Shown one piece after another: positions 7,986 to 15,742 of a stretch of 64,000 bases of DNA. The DNA is taken from contig NZ_CALPCE010000003.1 in the NCBI RefSeq assembly GCF_943192945.1, positions 124,001 through 188,000 on the forward strand. The letters are read 5' to 3'. The notes below the pieces were generated by a model. That model was not told where the DNA came from, did not search any database, and saw only the letters and a program-made list of their open reading frames with translations. The stretch is from Anaerocaecibacter muris. Lineage in GTDB: Bacteria > Bacillota > Clostridia > Christensenellales > Pumilibacteraceae. Position 1 is the first letter of the stretch. Every line of letters begins with the position of its first letter. A program made the translations under genes and the position numbers.

Positions 7986-8939
7986 TTAATTGACTTGAAC
8001 CATCGAGTAGATAAGTCCCGCCGCGCCGATAATACCCGCGTCGTTGCCGAGCTGGGCGACAAGAATATCGAACCGCGGCGTGTCGGCAAAGCCGTAATTT
8101 CTGTCCTTGCAATAGTCTTTAAGTTTGTAGATAAGGTAATCGCCTTGCGCGCAAACCCCGCCGCCCAAAATTATTGCTTGCGGACGGAAAATGTTTGCAA
8201 AGTTGAGCATGCCTTCGCCGAGGTACTTGACAAAATAATCGACAACCGCGTTAGCCGAACGGTCGCCCGCCTTACTGCACTCGAACGCCGTGCGCCCGTC
8301 CACGTCGTCGAGCGTGGGCGAAAACTTCCACATAGCCGAATTTTTATCTGCAAGCATTGCTTTTTTGGTTTCGCGTATGAGCGCGCTCGCACTGCAATAT
8401 GCTTCCATACAGCCGTTACGCCCGCACGAACAAGGTTCGCCGTCCACTACAAGCACCATGTGCCCCAGTTCCGCGCCCTTGCTCTCGTTGCCCTCGTACA
8501 GCTTTCCGCCGAGCACTATGCCGCCGCCGACGCCCGTGCCGATCGTCAAGAACACGGTGTCCGTGTACATGCGACCGACGCCGAACATTGTTTCGCCGAG
8601 CGCGGCGACGTTGGCGTCGTTGCTGACCTTAATGGGTTTGTTTATCATGCGCGCAAGCTCTTCCGCAAGCGCGACTTTATGCCAGTTCAGATTGAACGCG
8701 CGATCGACAACACCCGTCGAGGAATTTATTGCACCCGGGCAACCGATACCTATACCTACAAAGTCGCGATCGTTGGGGTCGGCAAGCGACAGCACCAAAC
8801 GCCCTATGTCGTTGATTATCTTGTGTTCGCCCGCCGCAACGTCGGTAACTACTTTGCCCTTTTTGACGATTTTGCCGTCCTTATCGACGACGCCCGCTTT
8901 TATGGACATACCGCCTATATCAATGCCGATACAATACAT
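7986..8939 (-). CDS. glcK: ROK-family glucokinase
   Basis: 317 aa sugar kinase that would phosphorylate glucose at C6 with ATP, feeding glycolysis. The N-terminal ATP loop is DIGGMSIKAGVV (7-18). The ROK signature spans GTGVGGGIVLGGKLYEG (135-151). The zinc-binding motif is CSCGRNGC followed by MEAYCS. Catalytic Asp is in the N-D-A-N-V-A-A-LGE motif. Length is normal. A GAGGG ribosome binding site precedes the ATG. The acidic membrane protein gene ends 12 bases upstream, so the two may share a transcript. Other hexoses or N-acylated sugars are possible substrates in this family. Confidence 0.9.
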   Translation of the reverse strand: MYCIGIDIGGMSIKAGVVDKDGKIVKKGKVVTDVAAGEHKIINDIGRLVLSLADPNDRDFVGIGIGCPGAINSSTGVVDRAFNLNWHKVALAEELARMINKPIKVSNDANVAALGETMFGVGRMYTDTVFLTIGTGVGGGIVLGGKLYEGNESKGAELGHMVLVVDGEPCSCGRNGCMEAYCSASALIRETKKAMLADKNSAMWKFSPTLDDVDGRTAFECSKAGDRSANAVVDYFVKYLGEGMLNFANIFRPQAIILGGGVCAQGDYLIYKLKDYCKDRNYGFADTPRFDILVAQLGNDAGIIGAAGLIYSMVQVN

Positions 8940-8951
8940 ACAATCCCTCGA

Positions 8952-10580
8952 TTATTCGATTATTATAGTGTTTATAGATGATTTGAGTTTGTCTTTATCC
9001 GACTGCTTGCGGTCTTTAAGATACTCGCCGAACATGTTGACCGCATTGCGCCTGTCGAGTATGACATAACGCCGCGTAACGGGCAACTTCTTTTCCGCGG
9101 GTATTTCCGCTTTGGTCTTTTTGGACTTTGCCGCGCCTTTGCCGGCGTTCTTCGCCGCGCCGCGTTTTGCGCCGCCCGACGTCTGCGCCGCGCGCTTTCC
9201 GCCGCTTTGTTTGCTCGCCGCAACGGACTCAACGTCGGCGCGCTTTGCGCTCTCCGTCGTCCGCACAGCCGTCTTTTGCTCGACCGACACGGTCGTTACC
9301 GTCGTCGTTTCGCTCTCCGCCTTGTCCTTAACCACAGTCCGCATTTGCGGAATATATATGTCGCGGTTGGGCTCGATATTCTCGTCGTCCGCGCCCTCGT
9401 CCGCCTGCGCGGCGTCAACCGCGTCCGTATACTCGCCCTCGTTGCCCTGCGCGTACCACGCTTCGTCGTCGTCCGACTGCTCGTCTATATCCTCGACCTG
9501 TTCGGTCTGCTCTGCGTCCGCGTATTCGGTAACTTCGTCGTCCTCGACTTCGGACTGCCGCTCGCCGTCGCTTTCGGCGGGTTCTCCGTCCTCGGCAAAA
9601 AACTCGTCGATAAACGCATCCAAGTCCTCCGTGTCCTCGCCTTCGACGGTATCCGTCGCACTGTCCGTTTCGATTGCTTCGTCGGTTTGGTCGGCTTGAT
9701 ATTCGTCAACGTATTCGGACTGTTCGTCGTAAACCTCGTCGTCCGTTTCGACGCTTTCGGAGTATTCGCTATATTCGGTAGTTTCTGTTGTTTCGGTGTT
9801 TTCGACGCTTTCGGTAACATCGGCTTGCGCATCCTCGGCAGTAGTATCGCCGCCGTCCGTAAAGTCGTCGTCGAAGCTGTCAAACCCGTCGTCGGCATTG
9901 TCGTTGTTAAGACCGACAAACTCGGTAGAGTGTTGGGGCTGTTGCTCGCGCCAATCGGGTTTAGACTCGGATTGGGTTTGCTCCGCGGGCGATTGTTCTA
10001 CGTTGCGCGACACGCTTTCCGTCGTTTCGCGGTTTTTACCGCTTGCCGCGGCGTTGGTCTTTTTAACGGCGGACTCGCCTATACGCCTAATCTTTTCGAG
10101 TTCGAGATCGCGTTTTATCTGTTCGGGCGACTTGTCCTTGTTATTGGCTTTGGCTTTTGCGGGTTTGTCCGCTTTTTTATTGGCGACAAGGCAATCGACA
10201 ATAAGCGCGACAAGACTGCAAATCAACAGCAATGCGGCGAGTTGCGACCCGACCGTCGTTGCAAGCGCGACAAAAAGATCGGCTAACGGCAGTTCCGTAG
10301 GCTTTGCTCCCATGACGAACACGGGCACGATCGCGCCGTCCGCGCCGACCGTAAACGAAATGCGGAAATCGCCTTTTAGCATTGTCAGTACGGAACAGGC
10401 AAACATGCCCGCCGCCGCAATAAGCACGATTGACGCGACAATGCGCAAAATTACGTCGAACGCATTGCACTTACGTTTGCCCTTGACCGCGACGACAATC
10501 GTCGAAACGATAAAAAACATTATAAGCGCGAGCGCCGTCGCAACGAATACGATGTTAAAAAGTTTAGACCAATCCAACAT
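8952..10580 (-). CDS. Membrane protein with long acidic low-complexity domain, function unknown
   Basis: 542 aa, not recognised. Three hydrophobic helices (about 8-32, 44-68 and 103-131) form a membrane anchor. A Lys/Ala-rich cytoplasmic linker follows (132-180), then about 200 residues dominated by Glu, Asp, Thr and Ser (215-420), an Ala/Lys/Gly-rich basic stretch (460-500), and a short ordered end, RYVILDRRNAVNMFGEYLKD. The acidic and basic halves look intrinsically disordered. A consensus promoter ends 6 bases before the ATG and no Shine-Dalgarno is seen, so the mRNA is probably leaderless. The gene leads into glcK. Confidence 0.8.
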   Translation of the reverse strand: MLDWSKLFNIVFVATALALIMFFIVSTIVVAVKGKRKCNAFDVILRIVASIVLIAAAGMFACSVLTMLKGDFRISFTVGADGAIVPVFVMGAKPTELPLADLFVALATTVGSQLAALLLICSLVALIVDCLVANKKADKPAKAKANNKDKSPEQIKRDLELEKIRRIGESAVKKTNAAASGKNRETTESVSRNVEQSPAEQTQSESKPDWREQQPQHSTEFVGLNNDNADDGFDSFDDDFTDGGDTTAEDAQADVTESVENTETTETTEYSEYSESVETDDEVYDEQSEYVDEYQADQTDEAIETDSATDTVEGEDTEDLDAFIDEFFAEDGEPAESDGERQSEVEDDEVTEYADAEQTEQVEDIDEQSDDDEAWYAQGNEGEYTDAVDAAQADEGADDENIEPNRDIYIPQMRTVVKDKAESETTTVTTVSVEQKTAVRTTESAKRADVESVAASKQSGGKRAAQTSGGAKRGAAKNAGKGAAKSKKTKAEIPAEKKLPVTRRYVILDRRNAVNMFGEYLKDRKQSDKDKLKSSINTIIIE

Positions 10581-10586
10581 AATTTA

Positions 10587-10615
10587 ATTATACAACCCGC
10601 GTTGTATTTTGTCAA
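10587..10615 (-). promoter_or_regulatory. Leaderless promoter of the acidic membrane protein gene
   Basis: TTGACA (10610-10615), 17-base spacer, TATAAT (10587-10592), then exactly 6 bases to the ATG at 10580. The predicted transcription start is the A of the start codon. Confidence 0.8.
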
Positions 10616-10687
10616 TATTTTGATAATCTTTGCACAAAAAAATCGCGGTATTTTTGGTTATACGCCGTAAAACGGCGTTAATTTGCG

Positions 10688-11626
10688 CTAAAACATTCGT
10701 TTTCGGATCATTATAATTATCACGGGTATCAGAATTGCGGCGATTATGCCGAGCACGATCCAAAACCCGTACCGGTTATCTGCGAACGGAACAAGCACGT
10801 TCATGCCCCAAATCCCGCTTATCAGCGTGGGGATCGTGAGCAAAATGGTTATTGCCGTCAACAGCTTCATGACTATGTTTTGGTTGTTGGAAATAACCGA
10901 GGCGAACGCGTCCATAGTGCCCGACAAAACTTCGCGATGTATGGACGCCATTTCTATCGCCTGTTTGTTCTCGATAATTACGTCGTCCAACAGGTCGTTG
11001 TCGTCCTCGTAATGCTTGATTGTGGACAGCGTGCGAATACGGTCGATAACTATTTGATTGGCGTTTAGCGACGTGGAAAAATAAACAAGCGCTTTATCGA
11101 GGTCGAGCAGTTTTATAAGCTCGGTGTTTTTGAGCGCGCGGTGCAACGACTGCTGTATGCGGCTCGCCGTTCGGTCTATCAGTTTTAGATAGGACAAAAA
11201 CTTGGTTGCGTTGCAGTACAGTATTTGATAAATGAACCGCGTGCGCTTGTTCACGTCGAAGTTGCGAATAGTTTTTGTGACGAAGTCGCCGAGCACCGAC
11301 GTTTCGCGCAGACACACGGTGACAAAATAGTCTTTGTTAAAGACCATTGCAAGAGGAAGCGTCGAATACACGTACGCGTCCTTTTCTTCGTTTATGACAG
11401 GTATATCTACAAGCACGAGCGTAACGTCGTCGTCCACGTCGATACGCGCGCGCTCCTCTTCGTCGAGTGCGGCTTTGAGCATATCCTCCGGTATTCTCGT
11501 CGCGGCGCTTACAAGCTCCACTTCGAGGTCGGACGGATTTTCGAGGTTTATCCAAGTTCCGGGCGCAATGTTTTCGCGCTCGGCAAGCTCGCGCTTGCCG
11601 CTTTCCATAGCATAGATTTTCAACAT
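10688..11626 (-). CDS. CorA-family divalent cation transporter
   Basis: 312 aa from the ATG at 11626. A large charged N-terminal cytoplasmic domain is followed by two C-terminal membrane helices (about 255-275 and 288-305). The selectivity-loop motif GMN occurs in SGIWGMNVLVPF between them, as in CorA magnesium/cobalt channels. The tail RKRMF is basic, as usual. The frame is open to a TTG at 11641, but neither start has a clear ribosome binding site; the ATG at 11626 or 11608 is more likely. A strong ribosome binding site with an in-frame ATG lies 87 bases further upstream but is followed by a TAG stop (see the small ORF at 11681-11713). Confidence 0.88.
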   Translation of the reverse strand: MLKIYAMESGKRELAERENIAPGTWINLENPSDLEVELVSAATRIPEDMLKAALDEEERARIDVDDDVTLVLVDIPVINEEKDAYVYSTLPLAMVFNKDYFVTVCLRETSVLGDFVTKTIRNFDVNKRTRFIYQILYCNATKFLSYLKLIDRTASRIQQSLHRALKNTELIKLLDLDKALVYFSTSLNANQIVIDRIRTLSTIKHYEDDNDLLDDVIIENKQAIEMASIHREVLSGTMDAFASVISNNQNIVMKLLTAITILLTIPTLISGIWGMNVLVPFADNRYGFWIVLGIIAAILIPVIIIMIRKRMF

Positions 11627-11680
11627 AGCGTGTTTTAACAACGGGCGTATTCGCGCGCCGCAAAACTGCCGTGCGCGAAC

Positions 11681-11713
11681 CTAACTATTACAACTACTGT
11701 CGGAACTGTCCAT
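11681..11713 (-). CDS. Possible 10-residue upstream peptide of the CorA gene
   Basis: An excellent GGAGGAG site 5-6 bases before an ATG starts the peptide MDSSDSSCNS, then TAG. It lies just after the promoter at 11732-11760 and in the same frame as corA, 55 bases before the corA ATG. It may be a regulatory leader peptide, or the true corA start interrupted by an amber codon. Only the signals are seen; translation is not shown. Confidence 0.45.
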   Translation of the reverse strand: MDSSDSSCNS

Positions 11714-11731
11714 TGCTCTCCTCCACTCATA

Positions 11732-11760
11732 ATTCTACCATAAACCGAAAAACTTTGCAA
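11732..11760 (-). promoter_or_regulatory. Promoter of the CorA transcription unit
   Basis: TTGCAA (11755-11760), 17-base spacer, TAGAAT (11732-11737) on the minus strand. The expected start near 11725 places the strong GGAGGAG site at the very 5' end of the mRNA. Confidence 0.65.
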
Positions 11761-11832
11761 GCGTTTAAAAGATGTTGTGTAATTATGAGGGTGTTGCGAA
11801 TTGATGTGGGAGTTGGTTACTGCCGCACTGCC

Positions 11833-11880
11833 CTGCGGCGGTTCGCCCGGATTCCTCGACAAGCTCGGAATGATGGTGGT
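11833..11880. repeat. Single copy of the dispersed intergenic repeat
   Basis: Core GCGGCGGTTCGCC followed by a GATTCCTCGACAAGC variant and GGAATGATGG, the same element and orientation as at 7749-7905. The rest of this 401-base gap holds the CorA leader, this repeat and the rplL terminator. Confidence 0.8.
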
Positions 11881-11961
11881 GTGGGCTGTGCCGTTCGGTA
11901 TGGGGGTATGTGGGTTGTGCTATTCTGTACGGTGTATAATTGTCGCGGCGCTTTGCTGCAC

Positions 11962-11993
11962 AAAAAAACTCCGCGAGTGCGGAGCTTTTTTTG
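11962..11993 (-). terminator. Terminator of the ribosomal protein operon after rplL
   Basis: The arms CTCCGC and GCGGAG around a short loop are flanked by seven A on one side and seven T on the other, so it should work in both directions. It lies about 35 bases after rplL and closes the operon before any rpoB gene. Confidence 0.85.
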
Positions 11994-12027
11994 TTTAAGA
12001 TTATCGATTTTATTGCAAAATGCAAGT

Positions 12028-12402
12028 TTATTTGAGTTCGACGGTTGCGCCGACTTCTTTGAACTTGTTTGCCATTTCCTCGGCTTCCGCTTTGGAAACG
12101 TTTTCTTTAACGGTCGAAGGCGCGCCGTCAACGAGCGCTTTCGCTTCGGATAGTCCGAGCGACGTGATTTCACGCACAACCTTGATGACGGGGATTTTGT
12201 TCGGTCCGACTTCTTTGAGCACTACCGTGAACTCGGTCTGCTCTTCCGCTGCGGGAGCAGCCGCGCCGCCTGCCGCGGGAGCCGCAACAGCCATAGCCGC
12301 CGCCGATACGCCGAACTTTTCTTCGATTTTCTTAACGAGGTCGTTGAGTTCGAGAACGGTCATTTTCTCGATTTCTTCAATCATCTTGTCCAAATCTGCC
12401 AT
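12028..12402 (-). CDS. rplL: 50S ribosomal protein L7/L12
   Basis: 124 aa stalk protein of the large ribosomal subunit, which recruits translation factors. The N-terminal dimerisation part (1-30), an Ala/Pro/Gly hinge (about 38-52) and the C-terminal factor-binding domain (55-124, with [20 protein letters not shown]) match the family at full length. Strong AAGGAG ribosome binding site. It is the last gene of the operon; a terminator follows instead of the usual rpoB. Confidence 0.98.
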   Translation of the reverse strand: MADLDKMIEEIEKMTVLELNDLVKKIEEKFGVSAAAMAVAAPAAGGAAAPAAEEQTEFTVVLKEVGPNKIPVIKVVREITSLGLSEAKALVDGAPSTVKENVSKAEAEEMANKFKEVGATVELK

Positions 12403-12551
12403 GATTTTTATCTCCTTAATAGTGGGCTTTTTGCCCGTAATTTATTTGGCGATTACGTCGCCGCTCGGCGGTTATACCGCGATGTTTTTTGTTTTCGGGT
12501 TGCAATCGGTCGCTCGCGCCTTTATTCGTGCGACGTTCGACCGCGTTGCGG

Positions 12552-13043
12552 TTACGCCTTTTGCTTTGCAACTTCGCTGACTGCAATAGCCAAAGACCGC
12601 ATGGGGCTGGTGAGCAAGCCCAAGAGCTGTGCCAAAAGCACGGGCTTTTCGGGTATGTTCGCAAGCGATTTGATACCGTTTTCGTCGAACTTTTTGCCCT
12701 CGACGACGCCGCCTTTGATTGTCATGGGCGTTTTGCCTGCGTACTCGTTGAGTATGCGGCAAGGCGCGACGGGGTCGGATTCGGGTCCGAACGCCGCGGC
12801 GGTAGGTCCGACAAAGTGATCGTCGAAGCCCGCGTTGCCCGTTTGCTCAAACGCGCGGGAAAGCGCGCTGTTCTTTATTACTCGGTATTCGACGCCCGCT
12901 TCGCGCAACGCTTTACGCATTGCGGTATCCTGCTCGACGTTTATTCCGCGGTAATCGACAAGCACCACCGACGACGAGTTGTTGATTTTTTCGACGACCT
13001 CGGCGACATACTGTTTGCGCTGTTCGATATTGTGTAACGACAT
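12552..13043 (-). CDS. rplJ: 50S ribosomal protein L10
   Basis: 163 aa base of the ribosomal stalk, which binds 23S rRNA and holds the L7/L12 dimers through its C-terminal helix. Start chosen at MSLHNIEQRK because an AAGGAGG site lies just before it. The open frame runs upstream to 13205, but that part has a composition unlike L10 and covers the leader region. The motif VVEKINNSSSVVLVDYRGI is typical. The 149-base gap to rplL is longer than usual and holds no gene. Confidence 0.96.
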   Translation of the reverse strand: MSLHNIEQRKQYVAEVVEKINNSSSVVLVDYRGINVEQDTAMRKALREAGVEYRVIKNSALSRAFEQTGNAGFDDHFVGPTAAAFGPESDPVAPCRILNEYAGKTPMTIKGGVVEGKKFDENGIKSLANIPEKPVLLAQLLGLLTSPMRSLAIAVSEVAKQKA

Positions 13044-13058
13044 GGTTTTTACCTCCTT

Positions 13059-13382
13059 AAAGACTGGGTCTTGCCCTTGCGGGCGGGGTGCGGATCTGTC
13101 CGCATTTCTTTGCGAGGCGCACCACGCAAAGTTATTGACTGTTTTTTTGTTGCTTTTTCGCCCATTTAAAAGCGGCGCTCCGTCGAAGCGCCGCAAAAAC
13201 CTCACGTTAAAACATGTAACGTTTGATGTTTTTTTCGCCTCGACAAGTCAACCTTTTTAGGCTGTTTAAGTTTCCGCTTGTGTCTTGGGCAAGCCCGTTT
13301 TACAGGACTTGTTTGCGGTAGTAACATAACCGCTATTCGATTGATTGTTGTTGCACGTTCCGCGTTTTTGCGCGAATGTTTA
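13059..13382 (-). promoter_or_regulatory. Probable L10 leader region with an attenuator-like hairpin
   Basis: The 339 bases between rplA and rplJ contain no gene. On the minus strand GCGGCGCT (13172-13179 on the plus strand) pairs with AGCGCCGC (13187-13194) and is followed by TTTTAAA, an attenuator-like hairpin. In Firmicutes this position usually holds the L10(L12)4-binding leader that controls rplJL. The kink-turn of that leader was not verified by eye. Confidence 0.55.
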
Positions 13383-14069
13383 TTACGCTCTGACGTTTAC
13401 TTTGAGCCCGGGACCCATAGCGGGGGTTACGTACACGCTTTTGAGGTACGTGCCCTTTGCCGCCGCGGGTTTCGCCTTGATAATGGCATCCATGAGCGTG
13501 TCGAAGTTCTCTTTGAGTTTGTCCGCGCCGAAGCTCTTTTTGCCGATAATGCAGTGCACTATGGACGTTTTGTCCACGCGGTATTCGACTTTACCCGCTT
13601 TGGTATCGGCAATCGCTTTTGCGATGTCCTGCGTGATAGTGCCGGACTTGGGACTGGGCATCAAGCCGCGAGGTCCGAGGATACGCGCGACCCTACCGAG
13701 CTGACCCATCATGTCGGGCGACGTGATAACTACGTCGAAGTCGAGGTAGTTTTCGTTCTGGATTTTGGCGATGATTTCTTCCGCGCCGACTATGTCCGCG
13801 CCCGCTTTTTGCGCGATGTCCGCTTTGTCGCCTTTGGCGATTACGAGCACGCGCACGCTTTTACCCGTGCCGTTGGGGAGTACGACCGTGCCGCGGACCT
13901 GTTGGTCGGCTTGGCGGGGATCGACGCCCAATTTGACGTGCGCTTCGATTGTTTCGTCGAATTTAGCGGTTGCGATTTCGGGGATTTTGGCAAACGCCTC
14001 TTGAGGGTCGTAAACCTTGCCGCGCTCTATCGTTGCGGCGGCGGCTGTATATCTTTTTCCGTGTTTCAT
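13383..14069 (-). CDS. rplA: 50S ribosomal protein L1
   Basis: 228 aa L1 stalk protein that binds 23S rRNA and helps release tRNA from the E site; in many bacteria it also represses its own operon. The sequence shows the family core [17 protein letters not shown] and the signature [15 protein letters not shown]. Full length. It follows rplK with no spacing beyond one base, so it is coupled to it. Confidence 0.98.
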   Translation of the reverse strand: MKHGKRYTAAAATIERGKVYDPQEAFAKIPEIATAKFDETIEAHVKLGVDPRQADQQVRGTVVLPNGTGKSVRVLVIAKGDKADIAQKAGADIVGAEEIIAKIQNENYLDFDVVITSPDMMGQLGRVARILGPRGLMPSPKSGTITQDIAKAIADTKAGKVEYRVDKTSIVHCIIGKKSFGADKLKENFDTLMDAIIKAKPAAAKGTYLKSVYVTPAMGPGLKVNVRA

Positions 14070-14070
14070 A

Positions 14071-14496
14071 TCAGTCCTCCACCGTTACGCCCATAGAGCG
14101 AGCCGTGCCCATGACCATGGACATAGCCGTTTCGAGCGAACCCGCGTTGAGATCGACCATTTTGAGTTTGGCGATTTCCTCGACCTGCGCTTTGGTGATT
14201 TTGGCTACCTTGTCGCGGTTGGGCTTTGCCGAAGCGGATTCGATGCCTGCCGCCTTTTTGATAAGCACTGCGGCGGGCGGGCTTTTGAGTACGAACGTGA
14301 ACGAACGGTCGGAGTAGATACTCAATACCGCGGGGATAACAAGACCCTCTTTGTCGCGCGTGCGCTCGTTGAACTCTTTTACGAAGCCTGCGATGTTGAT
14401 GCCGTGCGGACCCAAGCTCGAACCGACGGGCGGTCCCGGGGTCGCTTTACCGGCGGGAAGTTGCAGTTTGACGACTGCTTGTAACTTTTTTGCCAT
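14071..14496 (-). CDS. rplK: 50S ribosomal protein L11
   Basis: 141 aa protein of the GTPase-associated centre. The N-terminal motif [20 protein letters not shown] and the C-terminal RNA-binding domain ending [12 protein letters not shown] are clear. Normal length. AAGGAG site 7 bases before the ATG. nusG lies 126 bases upstream; the gap contains only a small GGGGC/GCCCC hairpin. Confidence 0.98.
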   Translation of the reverse strand: MAKKLQAVVKLQLPAGKATPGPPVGSSLGPHGINIAGFVKEFNERTRDKEGLVIPAVLSIYSDRSFTFVLKSPPAAVLIKKAAGIESASAKPNRDKVAKITKAQVEEIAKLKMVDLNAGSLETAMSMVMGTARSMGVTVED

Positions 14497-14622
14497 TTTG
14501 CGTTCTCCTTGTAAAAATTTATTACAATCGCGGTGCTGACGGGGCTATTGCCGCCCCTCCCGAATTGACTATGTGATGTAAGTTTTGCCGACCCGACGCA
14601 TTCTTACTACGAAGTTATGCGA

Positions 14623-15159
14623 TTAGTAGTCGATCTTTTCGATTTGGTACGTATCCAACTCCGCCGGCGTGAGCCGTCCGAAGATGTTTATATCTACCGA
14701 GCACTTGCCCGTTGTAGCGTTGATGCTCTTGATCTCGCCCGTCATGTCGGTGAGCGGTCCGTTTACGACGCGTATCGTGTCGCCGACGGCGAAGTCGGTT
14801 TTGACGGTGACTTTTTCGAGCTGCATGCGGCGGATTTCTTCGTCCGTGAGCGGGGTGGGTTTACCCTGCGGTCCGACAAAGCCCGTTACGCCGCGCGTGC
14901 CCGTTATAAGGTGCCACATGTCGCGCGTATATATCATTTTGACAAGCACGTATGAAGGGAACATGCGTCTGTGCACTATCTTGCGCTTGCCGTTTTTTTC
15001 CTCGACTATATCTTCCATGGGGATACGAATATCTATCAGTCTGTCCTCGATATTGTTCTTTTGGAACGCCGTTTCGAGGTTGACTTTTACAAGATTTTCG
15101 TAACCGGAATAGGTATGAAGAATAAACCACTGTGCTTCGGGAAGTTCTTGCTCTGTCAT
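14623..15159 (-). CDS. nusG: Transcription termination/antitermination protein NusG
   Basis: 178 aa factor that binds RNA polymerase and couples it to ribosomes or Rho. The NGN domain starts at QWFILHTYSGYENLVK (11-26) and contains PSYVLVKM and GVTGFVG. The KOW domain covers FAVGDTIRVVNGPLTDM near residue 128. Length is usual for Firmicutes. The start overlaps the secE stop by 4 bases, and a GGAGGAGG site lies inside secE. Confidence 0.98.
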   Translation of the reverse strand: MTEQELPEAQWFILHTYSGYENLVKVNLETAFQKNNIEDRLIDIRIPMEDIVEEKNGKRKIVHRRMFPSYVLVKMIYTRDMWHLITGTRGVTGFVGPQGKPTPLTDEEIRRMQLEKVTVKTDFAVGDTIRVVNGPLTDMTGEIKSINATTGKCSVDINIFGRLTPAELDTYQIEKIDY

Positions 15160-15458
15160 AACAGCAACCCTCCTCCGCCGCGTACAAGCGCGGCAACAGC
15201 CGCCGCCGCACTGCCGTCCGACAAACGCTTAACCAAGAATTCGCGGTAAAACAGTCCGAACAGTCCGTCGAAAGCCATCATTACAAGCAGGAAAATTATC
15301 GTGACCAACAGCACGACGCCCGTTTGTTTAAGCACCTTGGAAAACGACGGCCAAGTTACTTTTTTAAGTTCGGAGAAAAAGTCCTTGAACCAACGGCGTA
15401 TACGCCCCGGCTCCTTCTTTTTTTTCTCTTTTTTCTCCTTGACTTTATCGTCGGCCAT
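15156..15458 (-). CDS. secE: Preprotein translocase subunit SecE
   Basis: 100 aa membrane subunit of the SecYEG channel. A Lys-rich N-terminus precedes the conserved helix FFSELKKVTWPS and one membrane helix (about 46-70). The C-terminus is longer than in B. subtilis and ends in an Ala/Gly/Leu-rich stretch that overlaps nusG. The ATG shares one base with the rpmG stop (TAATG). Confidence 0.95.
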   Translation of the reverse strand: MADDKVKEKKEKKKKEPGRIRRWFKDFFSELKKVTWPSFSKVLKQTGVVLLVTIIFLLVMMAFDGLFGLFYREFLVKRLSDGSAAAAVAALVRGGGGLLL

Positions 15459-15616
15459 TATTTGGTTTCCTTATGGACGGTACGTTTTTTGCAAAATCTG
15501 CAATATTTGTTGAGCTCGATCCTGTCGGGATCGTTCTTTTTGTTTTTTGTGGTGTCGTAATTACGCTGTTTGCACTCCGTACATTCGAGCGTGATTCTTA
15601 CGTTCTTGGGTTCCAT
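15458..15616 (-). CDS. rpmG: 50S ribosomal protein L33, zinc-binding form
   Basis: 52 aa from the ATG at 15616. Two Cys pairs (CTEC and CRFC) make it the zinc-binding C+ form. The sequence [16 protein letters not shown] is typical. GGAGGA ribosome binding site 5 bases upstream decides the start; the open frame extends 13 residues further but without a site. It is the first gene of the operon that continues into secE-nusG-rplKAJL. Confidence 0.97.
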   Translation of the reverse strand: MEPKNVRITLECTECKQRNYDTTKNKKNDPDRIELNKYCRFCKKRTVHKETK

Positions 15617-15643
15617 ACCTGTCCTCCGAAAATACGCTAAATA

Positions 15644-15666
15644 AAACACCGCCAAAAACGGTGTTT
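15644..15666 (-). promoter_or_regulatory. 5' hairpin of the rpmG operon leader
   Basis: AAACACCG (15644-15651) pairs with CGGTGTTT (15659-15666), then TATTT on the minus strand. The predicted transcription start (about 15665) lies at the foot of this stem, so it caps the mRNA. It may also end transcripts from the ABC exporter genes upstream. Confidence 0.55.
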
Positions 15667-15671
15667 ACATA

Positions 15672-15700
15672 AGATTATCATAATATTTAAGCGTTGTCAA
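15672..15700 (-). promoter_or_regulatory. Promoter of the rpmG-secE-nusG-rpl operon
   Basis: TTGACA (15695-15700), 17-base spacer, TAATCT (15672-15677) on the minus strand, about 50 bases before rpmG. Confidence 0.65.
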
Positions 15701-15742
15701 GCGTTTTGGACAAGTTGCAAACTATTTTTTGCGTGCGCCGCC

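Noticed and set aside
13044-13205. N-terminal extension of L10
   Set aside because: The ribosome binding site is at 13052-13058, and the upstream codons cover the leader hairpin.
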